64,000 nt of DNA from Eucalyptus grandis. Lineage: Eukaryota; Streptophyta; Magnoliopsida; Myrtales; Myrtaceae. Each line of letters starts with the position of its first letter. Position 1 is the stretch's first letter. The position numbers and the translations under genes are program-made. Positions 49,310-61,969 of the stretch are shown here, one piece after another. The notes beneath the pieces were generated by a model. It was not told the DNA's origin. It ran no database searches and saw nothing but the letters and a program-made list of their open reading frames with translations. The stretch spans positions 8,638,600-8,702,599 of the forward strand of contig NC_052617.1 in NCBI RefSeq assembly GCF_016545825.1, read 5' to 3'.

Positions 49310-50690
49310 AAATAAGGTATTTTTTTTTTTTTTTTTTTTTTAAAGAGGAGGAAACTTGAGAAGCTAGCGAGGATTGCAAGCCCTTGTCCTCGCTGCCCAT
49401 TGCTAATGCAGCCCTCACCTATCATTGATGAAGGTTGTCGGCCACTAGCCATCCTCCATCCTCACTGGCCCTTCTCGGCAATCACCTATCATTGACAACA
49501 ACGGTGAGGGATGGAAGCCCTTGCCGCTTGGCTCCTCACATCCCCTAATTTTTTAAATAAATAAAAAATTAATTTATTTTAATTTAATATAAAAAATTTG
49601 CATAAAAAAATCAAATGATGTCATTTTATAGTTATCTTTCATATTTTAACCACGTTATTGCCATGAAGAGAGAAAGATATTATAAAAAAGCACATTCACA
49701 TATCAAGTTTTAAGATTTCCAATATACTTATCCATTTATTTAAAAGATCGGCAAACCTCCAAAAATATTTATGCAAATAATTTTTTCCATGATATTTTCT
49801 TTAATTATTGTCATTTACATACCCCTAAAACATTTTAGGTATCAGATTTCTATGTAAGTTGAATATGAAAATGTAAACGTAAATTCAACAAACTCTGAAA
49901 AATAAATCCAATGGGGAAGTCTGGCCAAATGCACTAGTGATTTTCTGTTTTCTACTATATTTCAGTAAGGTTTCAAAACCTACATACAGAATTTTTCAGG
50001 ATCATGTATAATGTCTAATATGTCTTATTATAAGTTTCTCACAAACAAAACAAAACTAAAAGAGCAGGTGTTTGATATGCTTGCTAATGTTGGGATGACG
50101 AAGCGTTTAGATAATGCGTTCTACTTGCAGCCTCTTAAAGAATTATCTCATGTTTTGCTTAGTGATAAAATTGGCGTTGTAGACTTTAAATAATAATTTT
50201 TCTGAGTTTTGTACCTTTATTTACCAAAAAAAAAAGAGCAGGTGTCAAATCTTAGAGTTCAAGCCGTTTTTTTCGGTACTGGGAAAGACTACAGTCGGAC
50301 TCGGTCAGAAAAGAAGCCTGGACCAACACGACAAGCAAACGAAAATACCCAAGAGGAACACGCATGAGCTCAAATCGTGAATGCCCAAGCAGCTTTTTGA
50401 TTCCCTCTTTTAGTACAAGCAGTTAACTTCGTTCATTCAAATCCAAAACAAAAGCGAAAGTAGCCTCATCTTTGTTCATTTACAATGAAACTATTTGGAA
50501 AAGCCTAAAGGACTGCCAAAGCTTGTGGCTCACCCTATCCGGAGCAATAAAATCTAAAACAGAACCGAAGGCAGATGATAAATCATTCCTGTACTTGATG
50601 TTACTGGACCAAGCGTCTGAACGTTTTTTACCGTAAGGGAAGCGTCTGAATGTTAACTGCTGCAAAAATGTGCACCACTGTACTTTTCTA
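49310..50690. other. Spacer, no gene seen
   Basis: A (T)n run at 49,320-49,342, a GC-richer repetitive block at 49,345-49,545, then AT-rich DNA. A 60-codon ORF at 50011-50193 is unassigned. Confidence 0.4.
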
Positions 50691-50692
50691 GT

Positions 50693-52803
50693 TCACAGCA
50701 TGTGATCGAATCCTCCACCAGCTTGAAGCCCGGGCAGCCGGTTCATGCCCACAATGTTAAGTAATTGTTAAAGCCACCGCCTAGTTGTTGGATCTTCCTG
50801 CAGCAACATAACCACGAGATACAGTGAAATATGGCTTCGACTAACAAATGAGATGAAAAGAAGGGTGTTAAAGCAATTCATTAGTTGGTCTAAGTTGTTA
50901 TTAGGATAAAAACAGGTAAATCAACATTATAGAAATACAGCATCTTCAAAGGCAACGCTGGTGGTTAAACGCTTATTATCTGACACCACCATACAAACTT
51001 CCATCAAAATACATATATAGAAAGGTATCTTAAGACATGCAATTGGCGAAACAGAGACCAACAGTAATCAGGCCATGAAACTAAAAGAATTAAAACAGCA
51101 TACAAGCTAACATAGAGGACATCCGCACAGGGTAACACTAGCTTCCGGAGTTCACTTAGTGAAGAAAAAATAACTGATGTACGAATTATTTTCCCATTCT
51201 TCAGAAGAAAAAGTGGACATGGCTACAAGCACTTACACCAAGACAAGCATTAAATGTGCCATCCCTTAACATTTAGAGAAGGCAACCTCTCATTGCATCG
51301 CAAGCCCTGAAAGGGAACAGAAAGGCATCTTCTGTCAACCAAACATATACCTAAGCCATTAGATGATAACTATTTAAAGATGAGTGCTCCAAATAGACAA
51401 CCTTGGATTATCTGCCAAACGCAAATAACAACGAATAATGTGCTTCAGCAGCCGTGATGAAGGTTGTTCAGCAAGTGCTCCAACCATGTGATCCAAAACC
51501 GGGCCTACGGCATAGAACCGCTCTGCCATAGTGCAAATATAGTCCAAGCCCAAGTCATCCAACAAAATCGCCTGAACAATAAATGTTGCCACCTGCTGGA
51601 ACAGAAAATAAACATTATAGCTTTGCAATTCCTGTCAGGAGAAAAATCAAATGATGAAGTTCATGACAACTTCGGACAAGTACCTTCTTTTATGGGCAAA
51701 GTAACATGAAAATTCAAATCAGGTAGACTGACTATGTTATCACTCTCTGGTACTGCAGTTCAAAAAGTTTCTCGGATGACAAAATCATTTGAGCAACCAA
51801 CCAAAATTCCCAGACACGTTCCATAAGCAGACACCAACTCGACGATGGTGACAAAATCCATTCAAGTAAATCTTATATACCAGATGCTTAAGTTCAGCAT
51901 AAAGAGGTATTGAGGAAATTCGCAATGCATGAGGATGCTATTATTTCAAGATCTAAATCAACAGATACAAGCTTCATCATATAACCACAGCTCACAGGAA
52001 TCAAACTCAATCAAAGGAGGAAACTACTATAAAATCAAGCGAGTCTAATGCCCAAGACTTGTTCCTATTTTTTCAATGGGGAAGGCACATATGGCTTCAT
52101 CTTTTATGTTGCGTAAAAAGTAGAGCGATTGGGTGACCAATTATTACTGAAAGAAATCAACAGCATTGTGACAATATGCCATCGATCACGGACAAAGCAA
52201 TTTATAGGAACTTGATGATAAGGTAATTATTGTCAAAATGACAAGTTGTTTAGATCAACCATATCGTTATAAATGTTCAATCCTTGCTAATGAAAGGCCA
52301 TGTCACAAGACACCATCAAAGTTCCTCGAGGCTAACATCTTTTATAGATTATAAAGTTTTCATTAAATGACCGTTTACTGCAACCAAATTTCCAGCAGCA
52401 CGTTTTGACGCAGTCATCAAAGTGATTATTAAAGCAGCTTGCTAGCTCGTTTGCATGCTTTATCCGATGATAGGTGGAAACATGGATCTGGTCGAGGAAT
52501 AAATCCCAAACCACATCTGATTGTAAACTCTAAGAATCACATTTAAACTTGACACTTTCTATAAATCCATAATTTAGTTAATCCTGATAGTCATACAACC
52601 TTTACGGTGTGATGCAAATCTTTCTCTAGAACTTGTATGCTTCAGAGAGAATTTTAGGTGGTTTCTGATAATCAAACGTCACAAGTAAGAGGAACAAAAT
52701 TGTGCTTTATTCAACAATGTTTCAATGAAGATGGTCTTTTAACAGGATCTAGAATACTACCTTTGAGGAACAACATTCTCGTGTCAGGGTGAGAGGCTAC
52801 ACA
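50693..52803 (-). pseudogene. CNOT9/RCD1 (CCR4-NOT subunit 9) pseudogene
   Basis: Four exon remnants in gene order on the minus strand. 52803-52761 encodes CVASHPDTRMLFLK. 51592-51402 encodes the armadillo-repeat block [20 protein letters not shown] to [15 protein letters not shown]. 51306-51237 encodes ACDAM and LRDGTFNACL. 50797-50693 encodes EDPTTRRWL and a C-terminal NIVGMNRLPG. Splice sites of the last three junctions remain canonical and in phase. Two in-frame TAA stops break exons 3 and 4 (after ACDAMRGCLL, and after TRRWL, where the family has a Gln). The N-terminal exons and the exon between the first two remnants were not found. CNOT9 is the conserved adaptor of the CCR4-NOT deadenylase; this copy cannot make it. 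Retained introns show it arose by DNA duplication, not retroposition. Confidence 0.87.
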
Positions 52804-53189
52804 CTGAACAACACGAGACAGAACTCATAATTATCAGTGTTGGGGTAGACAAAGGAAGAATAGACAGAAATCGCCTTAAAACACACCAAAAGGAAAGCTA
52901 AATGGCTTTACAGAATGCACATGCACTTTCTTCTATATAAAATCCTTACCGGTCTCACAATAGAAATGCGAGGCAAAATTACTAAAAGAGCGAGGACCTA
53001 AAGTCGTAAGCAAAAACAATATTCTGAGCAGTAGTTGCCAATCATCACTGACTAGGACTGACCGAGGACAATGTTATAAAGTAGAAGAGAAAACATTGGC
53101 ATAAATTCTTTAATGTACTCTGACAAACTTCTATTGCGATGTCGGAGTGAAAGAGTACTTTAAAAAATGATGAGCTACCCATTCCTGTG
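52804..53189. other. Spacer upstream of the CNOT9 pseudogene
   Basis: No additional CNOT9 exon could be seen here on the minus strand, and no other gene was recognised. Confidence 0.4.
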
Positions 53190-53830
53190 ACAAATTTACC
53201 ACAAATCAATTTTTTAACTACCATAAATCCCAAATTGGTACACTTATAATGAATTTATCTTTCGTTAACTTCCGTCAAATTTTACTGCTAAATTTGCTAA
53301 CGTGGATTATACATGATGACATGTTATGGTGACGAGCAAGTCCATATGGAAATCCTTAGAATAAATGCCACAAAAAATTTCAATTTGTCACGGGTATATC
53401 ATTAAATTTATTATAAGAGTATCATTAAATTTGTCACGAGTATACTAATTTTAGGTTTATTTGGTATTTATCCTATGGATGTCCACGTGGACTTGCCGTG
53501 TTATCATCTAGGTCAACCAATTTAATGATTAAGCTGACATAATTTGTCACAAGTATATCATTTTGGAGTTTTTGATGATGAAAAAATTAATTTGGGGTAA
53601 ATTTATTAAGGTATACCAATTTGAGGTTTTTGATGGTAAAAAAATTAGTTTCAAGTAAATTTGTTACAAAGTATACCAATTTGAGGTTTTTCGTGATAAA
53701 AAAATTAATTTTGAGTAAATTTATCATGAATGTATCGGTTTTGGGTTTTTAGTAATAAAAAAATTAATTTTAGAGTTAAGTTATCGCATATGTATTAGCT
53801 TGGAGTTTTTTCATTGTATTAACCCTCTCC
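53190..53830. repeat. AT-rich repeat related to the inner element at 30.7-31.8 kb
   Basis: Repeated phrases such as 'aatttatcacaagtatacca' and 'tttgaggtttttgatggtaa', ending 'ttttttcattgtattaaccc', match the end of the element at about 31.81 kb. It directly abuts the left edge of duplicated copy B. Confidence 0.55.
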
Positions 53831-56228
53831 ATAATTGATTTTGGCTTATTGTTTCACCTGGCCACCACCGCCAATTACTACCACCTGCACCACAACTATA
53901 AATTATAATAACCGATTGCTAGTGCCGCCAGGCCCATCACCGCTACCTAGCAGAGGCAGCCACTTCCTCAAACAACCGTGAGCAAGTCATTGTCTTCTCT
54001 GCCGCACTTAGTTTGTCCAAGTCGAGCACTGAGGAAAAAATGGTTTGTAAATGGTTCTCCATCCAAATGTTTTCTAATGAATTTTGTTTTCATATAGAAA
54101 ATAATTTACTTGGAAACAAATACACTAAAAAAAATAAAAAAAAAATAAAAAAAGATCTGTCTAGCAGATGTGTCGCCTAGGGCAATAACGTTGTTTAAGT
54201 TGCATATTTTTCATGTCATTGGGACTTTTCTGAAGCAATGAAATAAGAGGAACCGAGTCCCCTAGGATCCATCAGAGTTTCCAACCGTAAACGAGGTTGT
54301 AATGAATGCAGAAACTGTCAGTATGCAATATCGAGTCCTTTGTGACTTCTGCAGTGAAGGTTGTACTGACTGCCAAATTGATTAATTAATAACTAATTAT
54401 TTGAAATGATAACCTGAACATTCATGCCAGTTCTCAACAACAGGAAAGATAACCAAAAGCATTGAGAAATTTGAAATCCAATGGAAAACCTAATAATTTA
54501 CCCACCCAAACATTCCATGTTTTCAACAAATATAATTAACCATGTGTCTCAACCAACCATAACAATATGAAAGATCGCATCCTTTCATAGTTGCAAAGAA
54601 TAACAAAGCGTTTCTCTTCACATTCCCATGCTCGGAGGAGACTCAAAGATTATTAGATTGGCTTCAACGCAAGCAACATTCGGTAAGCAGCATACCTCCT
54701 TGCCTCTTTTTTTCTTGATCTTTTTTCTCCCACTTCAGTGTGGACAACGTCACTCTTAACTACAACTGTGCAAGCATATTCCTTGCTATTCTGGGGGCCC
54801 GACTCCTCCGTTCTGCAAGTCAAAAGGACTGACATCAAGAGACTAATTCTACGTGAAATTTCAGCAGAAAGAAACAGAAAAAGAGAGCACCAACAATTGG
54901 TGAAGAAGGAAAAAAGAGGCATTTGGCATTTCATCTCTTTGGAAAATACCAAAATATCGTGGCCATGATAAGCTCTTGCCAACGTTATCACTCATATATC
55001 TTTTCGTAGAGTATATGCAAGACTACCTTGAAGCAAGTACTGATTTAGCTAATATCAAAAGAAGATTGGACGTGTCACTGGTTCTTGCAATAGAATCCAA
55101 AATAAAAGGCAGAGAGGAAAGGAAACTGCCTGGAAGTGTTAACATCTGCAAAGCGAGCAAAACAATGGTAAATAAATCAAATGAAGAAGGAAATGTACCG
55201 GTAGTCAGGTTTGGGCCATTTGTTCTTGTCACAAAGCTCGTTTAGCTTCTGTTTGGCATCCTTAATTTGCAATGGGCCATCAAACCGATGGATGACGGGT
55301 TCTGTTGAGGATGTTGAGACAAACATCTGCGAGCGGCATTAATCCTAGCAATTACCTTATGCTCAGAAGTACCTAAGGCAACATCCTTCCCATCTACACT
55401 GACCCTAGCTATATAAGTTGAATCTATCTTCTCTTGCGTAATCTCTACATCCTTTCCCTGCTTTTGATAAACCTCATATAGCATTGTGATCGGCTGAGGC
55501 TGCTGTTGCAATTCTTTAGGGCCAACAATAGGCTCCAGTAAACCTTTGAAAATCTAAACATGTACCAAACAAATCTGTTCTAAAGACGACAATGATAACA
55601 AAAGGGAAAGCTTGAAGATTAAAATAAAGGACTCATCTCATTGAAGAAAAAAACATTGTACCTTCCAAAATTTCTTTAAATCTGAGCCAGCATCGATATA
55701 GATAGCAGCAGCCACAGATTCTACAATATCTGCAAGAAATTTTGGGGCTTTAACTAATCCCCCATGTGCGACAGCACCATCTTCCTTCTTAATTGCTCCA
55801 GCAAACTCGCTAACCTGCAAAATAACTGGAAACATCCCAATGAAAAAGAGCGATAGAGATACTAACAAGTAACAGATAGAAACTTCATCTACATCTCATT
55901 CCCATATTATACAATTTGTACATTCACAGATGCACATAGAGTTAAACAGATAAATAGATTGTTGCATTTCGTCGAGCTATTTTATTTCCAACTTTCCAGA
56001 GAAACAAAGAATTCGCAGGCAATATTCCAACCACAGAAATTTGGTACAAAAGGTGGCACTGCTTTGGATAGTAATGTTCCTTCTGAAAAGTTCCATAAGA
56101 AGGCAGTTTGAAAATCTGTTGAGAATTGCACATCGTAGATCGCGTAGAGATAGAATGGAGATCCTTTCAGCTTAACATTCTTACCATAAATATCAAGGTG
56201 CAAAGCATTTTTTCTTCTTCTTGTAAAC

Positions 56229-58841
56229 TGTTGACACCTAAATTTTTAGGGTTAATTTTTGCTATAAAATAAAAAAATCACATGGCATATAGTTTAGGGA
56301 AATTTTATTTTGTGTTATATTGCATTAGGATTTTTCACATATTTGGGTAATATACACTGCGAGGTGTATTTCGTGCAAAAGGGAATTTTTTGGATAGAAT
56401 ATGTGAAAAATACAAAAGAGAATATCACATGTAGTGCAATGATATATTCAGAAAATTATGCACGAGTGAAATTGGAAATAAAATTTGCTTCAAAGATCTA
56501 AAATTTTCCCCTATAAAAGGCGTTGCACACGTACGGACAAAGGGGGATTTTCGAAATTTTTGAAGAGCAATTACGTGAGGAGTTCTTGGGGTCTGGTGAG
56601 CGGGGATTCGAAAGAAAAATCAAGAAAAAAATTGCTTTCTTCCGTTTGTCTTTGGTTTGTCTTGAAGAGAAAAAAAGTCAGAAAAAAAGAAAAGAAAAGT
56701 CATGTCTCGCAGAAGGGAAACAGAGAGAGAGAGTACAGAGACAAGGAGTGACGTGAGAAAAAGAGAAAAAAAAAAAAAAAGAAAAGGGGACGCCACTGTT
56801 CATCTTCCTCGCCGGGTTGCCTGCCGCGCCGGCGCCGCGTGCCAACGTCGTCGACCGCGCGGCACCGCCTCCACCGGCTATCTCCGCATCTCCGCCGCGG
56901 CCGCACCACCACCGATCCGCCTCCACCGCGTCCGTCGGCCCCCGTGAGCGCGCCTTGCCACCGACCTGCGCACGGAGTCCCGCCGCCCCGCCCGCGATGC
57001 ACCAGGACCCGAAGCAGCCGTCGTTCGTCCCACCTCGCCGCGGCGGATCCGCGATCCCACGTCCGGATCTCTCCACCCGCAGTCCGGGCTCCGTGCTCCT
57101 GTCCCGACACCGCCGTGCCGCCGCGACGCCCGCACCCAGCCGGGCCCGCGGTCCTCTTCCGCCCCGACGACTTGCGAGCTGTCCCCGACGACCCGCGCCG
57201 AAGCCCCCAGTGCCGCGCCGCCGTCACGCCCTCGCCGGAACCCTAGCCGGAGGCTTCCCCTCGCCGGACCCACCAGCTTTATTTTATTTTATTCTTTTCT
57301 TTTCTTTTTCAGGAAAAAGGAAAAGAAAAAGAGAAGTGAAAGAAAATTTAGGTATTTTCTTTATTTTATTTTTTAATTATTTTTGCTATTTTATTTTATC
57401 TTTTAGTGTAATTATTCCTTAATCTGAAATTGAAATTCCATGACATGAAATTGCCTGGAAATTAGTGATTCTCAGTCCGATTTTCAAGCTCGAAATCCGA
57501 CTCGCAATCACTTAAAAATTGCCAATCCGATCTCCCGCTCGAGATCCGATTCGTGATTTATGTGAAATTGGCCAACCCGATCTCATGCTCGAGATATGGT
57601 TCGTCAATTTGTGTATCAATATGGCTTGATTTGATGTGGTGTTGCTTAAATTAATTTTCTTAAAAAAAAAAAATAGAAAATGTAGCTTTAGGGTTTGCAT
57701 GTTCACAATAGGTATTTTATTTCGAATTTTAAAAAAATAAAAAAATCAAATCAATTCATTTAGGTTGCTAGTTCTTTTAATTTGGATTGCATGTTTAATT
57801 ATTTGGCAATTATTAATTTCGAAATTTAAAAAAAGGGGAAAAAAAGGAAAAACACAAAAAATGTCATTATGCATATGTCATGTAGGATTAGGGCATTCTT
57901 TGCACGTCATTGCATGCTAAGATTGCATATTATAGGTTTAGATAATTTCTCCTAAATAGATTGCATGCTTATTAGGAAAATAAAAATCATGTGCACGTCA
58001 TATAGAATTAGTTTCATACAATGCACGTCATTTAGTGATTTTTGTTAGATGCATTTAATTAGAAATTGCCTGTCATTAGAATTAGGTCATTAGATTAATT
58101 TAGATTGCATATTTAAATGTTGCATTTCTTTAATTTCGAATCTCATAGAAAATACAAAAAAATTATTTAGAATAAATCATCTCATGCTTATGATAGACTA
58201 CATGCTTAGTTATGTCATATTGTTTAGGTCATATAGCTAAGTCATGTTGCCATGTCATATCATTTCATGTTAAATTAGTGGCATGCATTGCATAAAGCAT
58301 GATTCTCATTAATTAAGTGAAAACAAAACAAAAATTGCGTGTTAATTAGAAACCATATCTAGGGTTGTTGATGTAGATTTTAATTTAACATTGCGGATGC
58401 TTTCGTTGCTTTGAGGTAAGTCCTGCAATTTATTTTCTGCTTTACTTGAGTGTTAAATTGGTGGTTTGCGCACCCGCATGAACACCTCACATGTTAGGGA
58501 ATTAGTTTAAAATCAATCCAAACTCCTTGCCAAACATTTTTCAAAATTAAAAGAATGGTACCGAAAGGGCATTAGAGAAATTTAGTGTAACCAAGTCCCC
58601 GTACCCATAATCTCCGATTCGTAGAAGTAAAATAATTCTCCCATTACTTTACTTGGGTTTCTAATCGACCCACCAAAAATAGATTAGTGGCGACTCCTAA
58701 TTAAAAAAAAATTGCATGTTAACAATTCAAACTTAAGTCGCGAATTGGTATGGGCTTGGGAGAGCCCGAGTTAAGTCTAGGCTTAACAATCCATTAGCCA
58801 AACCCTAGGTGGTTCAAACCCGAAAAAATTAGGTCGCGACA
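56229..58841 (+). mobile_element. Solo LTR of a Ty3/Gypsy-type retrotransposon
   Basis: A 2,613-bp element beginning TGTTGACACC and ending GGTCGCGACA. These form an imperfect terminal inverted repeat with TG...CA ends. It is flanked by a perfect 5-bp target duplication, taaac, at 56224-56228 and 58842-58846. Only one LTR is present, with no gag-pol, so recombination between LTRs is inferred. A TATA box (ctataaaagg, 56511-56520) is followed by a GC-rich stretch (about 56,780-57,270) that gives long but uninformative ORFs on both strands. The orientation is plus, judged from the TATA box, opposite to the host gene. A Tat/Ogre-like origin is suggested by the 'gtggcgactcc' phrase near 58,687 and is weak inference. 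Confidence 0.85.
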
Positions 58842-58846
58842 TAAAC

Positions 58847-59275
58847 ATTTTAAGAAAACTAGTCGACATTAAAAATGATATTTACACTAGCACTCCGCTG
58901 AAAATGGAGAATGAAGACTTCAGGTATGTAAATGATTACCCACTTGAGAAGGAAAAATTATATTAGGTATTGATACACGATGTGACGTGCTGACATTATA
59001 TCCTCAATTTATGAAGTGTCATTGTACATTACAAATTGATCAAAAGCATACCCCATTAGTTGGTGATATCATCACATGTCATGTGGAACATGATATCGCC
59101 GTTATACATTTTCTTTGATATGGCATAGTTTTCCTCCAACAAAAATTCTTTGCAGACATAGCAGGAACGGCTACGGTCCATTGGCCTTACTTTCGGGAGA
59201 TATGAAAATGCCATAATGACCTCATTCTATGTCAGGGGGCTGGAATAGAACCAATACCACCAACATTTTTTTGAA
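58847..59275. other. Extra intron-1 sequence of copy B, no match in copy A
   Basis: Non-coding sequence to the right of the solo LTR. With 56,045-56,223 on its left, it makes about 0.6 kb that is absent from copy A, so the LTR landed inside sequence already unique to B. Confidence 0.5.
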
Positions 59276-60538
59276 CCAATAACAAGGACCACCAAGCACA
59301 TTGCGGCTACCCTCAACACCCAGCAGCCCCAAAGTGGCCATCCAGGGCCATTGATTTTATCCATTGGTTCGACCGGTGGACCCAGCCGAAGCCTATTAAA
59401 TCAAAAGAGAAAGAAAGTGCATGCTTCTGAAATCGAACATACATAGATCTCTGACTGTTGGCCTCATTTTACCAAGTCTTATTACCATATCAGTATCAAA
59501 AGCTAAAGTGTCACTTAGCAAAACACAGCGAAAAGTAAGTAATTCTAAACTTTGAAGCTGTTTCTCCAAACCTCCACTGGCTTTTATTGAACCCAGTCAC
59601 ACAAACATAAAACTTGAAGTATTTCGAGTGACCTTAGCTATATATACTGAAGATAATCACTAATCTAGGACGAATCCATTACCCGCATACCACGTAGGTC
59701 ACTACTCTCCAATCCACCAAAAATTGATAGAATGTTAAGTAGAACAAGTTTTCATAAGTTGTGCTCGATGCAATGAGCCTCCTTTTTCCCTTTTTCTCTC
59801 AGGTTAATTTTGATATTCAAGTCGCCCATCGGCCAACCTTGCGGTCAGATTGCGTGATCCCAAGACACAAGCGTGTTGTTACTTGTTACCACTGCATCAA
59901 GGCCATGTCGGTAGAACTCTTAAAAAAAAAAAAAAAAAACTAAGGATTATACATTTTGGGACAGAATTGATAACAACAGACAACTGTCTGATAAACTACA
60001 CCGATGACTGATGCCTGGTTGCCCTTGGCCCACGAACTTTACTCCACAGATCAATTAATACTTAGGAAGCAACTGCTCATCTCAAACCAAAGACTCTGTA
60101 ATTCACCGAACATGGCCCAATTTTTTTTTTTAAAAAAAAAAAGAATATCGGAACACAAAAAGAATCAAAATTCTCAGTAGCACTTGCCTGGTCATCCGAG
60201 TACTGCATCTTGTCCCTAAGGAACTGATAAAGCCCGCGATGCACGGCCACCCGCGCGAGCTTCTCCGTGCTGACGTTCGCCCACAGCAGCTTCGTGAGCT
60301 TTCCCTGTTTGAGGTCGGGGTACGCCCAGAACAGGTGGTCGCTGACCACGAGGTTTAGGACGCGGTCGCCGAAGAACTCGAGCCGCTCGTAGGACGGAGC
60401 GTCCGGGACGGAGGAGTGCGTCAGGGCCTGCTCGAGCAGCTTCGGGTTCTTGAACTCGTAGTTCAGGATGGCCTCGACGTCGGAGACCCAGGATCCCCTC
60501 TCCGGCGCCGGCGAAGGGAGGGAAGCGGGAGAAACCAT

Positions 60539-61750
60539 CTCTTTGTCTGGAATCTAGTAAAGTTTCTTGATCAAATTCGGATTTTGATTAGAAAGAGAGA
60601 GAGAGAGAGAGAGTGTTTGGTGACATTTATATTTATTCTCATAAAGAGATAATATCGTATTTATTCAAAGTCAACACTAAGCGCCAATATTTCCAAAAAG
60701 TCACCGACCATCCCTTTATAAGGACGCTGATCTCAATCGAGCGATAAAGAAGGAAAAAGAGCATATTCTTATGATCCTAAAGCCATAAGAGATGACACAT
60801 CTTTCCACTCCAAACATGAGAAGCCCCCTAACTAGGAGATGCCTTGAGGTGGAGTTCCCCATTCTTAAAGGGCTAATTCCAAAAAACAAACACCAACTTT
60901 AAATCAAATGATAAATCTAGCTAAAGTTGAGTGATAATTCTAAGCTTTTTTTTTTTTTTTTTTTGTAAAAATCATAAAACTTTTACTCTTATCTCAAATC
61001 TAGCCCCTACTGTTAGTTCTTCATTTGAAGTTAACCTTGTTTTAGGAAAAAAAAGTTTCTAGTCATGAGCTTGGTGGATCTCATTCATGATATCTCTCGT
61101 GAGTGGTGGTTTACAGCTTTATATTACGATAAAGCAACGAATTCTAGCAAGAGAAATTCAATCTGGAGATCTTTTTTACTTGCTAGTGAAGCGTAAGAGA
61201 CGATGAATAATGTCACTGTTATTCTCCATGCTATGGCTTCGACCAATGAATAGTGCTTTAAATTCGCCTAGGAAGTGTGCATGGATTTATTGTTGAGGAC
61301 AATTAATGGATCTAAATTAAAGGGGACTAGATTTGGGATTTAAGTGAAATCAGTGATTTTTTTTTCTAGACAAAAAAAAATGTTGGGTTAAATTTGTCAC
61401 TCCACTTAAAGTTGATGCTTTTATTACGAGAAAAAAAAAAGGTTTGGGTCAAATGTGTCACTCGACTTAAAATTGGTACTTATTTTACAAGACAAAAAAA
61501 GGTTTGGGTCAGATTTATCACTCGATCTAAAGTTTATTTTGGGAATTATGCCCATTCTTAAATATTGATATAAAGGGTTATCTCACACTACTTAAATTTT
61601 CGAAAGATGAAATTAGCGTAAGCCAAAAATTAACTCCAGAAGAAAGAATATTAGCTCGTATCCAAACACTTTTTGAATTTTGATGTTGTTTGCCAAGTCT
61701 GAACTCTCACTTCATCATCGCCTATGGCACCAAGATCCTTTGAAGAAGTG
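60539..61750. other. Upstream flank of RTL2-like copy B
   Basis: Contains the (AG)n leader tract at about 60595-60612. Also holds a local repeat in which phrases of the type 'gggtcaaatgtgtcactcg' occur three to four times (about 61,385-61,540). No gene was seen. Confidence 0.45.
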
Positions 61751-61945
61751 TTTTTTTTTTTTTTTTTTATGACTCAAGGAAGCCCCGTATGCCGACAATG
61801 CGGCGGAGTAAACCCTGAGGAGGCACGTGAGTCACCACCGCCCCTCATGCCCCGGGTAAGTCACTCTTACGACGCTAGGGAATCGAACTCCTCTCTTTGC
61901 GTTAGGAGGAGAAGCTTGCCGCCAACAGCGCTACCCAGGTGGGTG
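61751..61945 (-). mobile_element. tRNA-derived SINE
   Basis: On the minus strand the element starts with 'ccacctgggtagcgctgttgg', which contains a pol III A-box (tagcgctgttgg, plus-strand 61922-61933). About 35-45 bases later it has a B-box (agttcgattcc, plus-strand 61879-61889), and it ends in a run of about 18 A (plus-strand T-run 61751-61768). The homologous place in copy A (about 46,078-46,095) has only the T-run and flanking DNA, so the insertion postdates the duplication. Exact target duplications are blurred by the homopolymer. Confidence 0.78.
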
Positions 61946-61969
61946 GTCTCTACTGACTATATTTGTAAG

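Larger units (their letters stand above)
54653..60538 (-). pseudogene. RTL2-like ribonuclease III, copy B (frameshifted; may encode a shortened form)
   Basis: Same four-exon structure as copy A: 60538-60188, 55814-55662, 55553-55199, 54812-54653, with a GC donor again at exon 1 (CAG|GCAAGT). The RNase III signature reads ERLEFFGDRVLNL and LADIVESVAAAIYID is kept. Exon 3 is 19 bases shorter than in copy A. The loss, near 55290-55320, shifts the frame after dsRBD 1 and ends translation at 55242-55244, so dsRBD 2 (still recognisable in exon 4) is out of frame. The predicted product would be about 271 residues, RNase III plus one dsRBD, which resembles the RTL1 layout. It could be a dead gene or a truncated active form. 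Intron 1 is stretched to 4.4 kb by a solo LTR. Confidence 0.83.

Noticed and set aside
56678..57422. Long overlapping ORFs on both strands at 56.7-57.4 kb
   Set aside because: They fall in the GC-rich part of the solo LTR. Open frames on both strands with Pro/Arg/Ala composition are expected by chance there.
61879..61933. A functional tRNA gene
   Set aside because: A-box and B-box are present, but the cloverleaf is not complete and the unit ends in a long A-run, as in a SINE.
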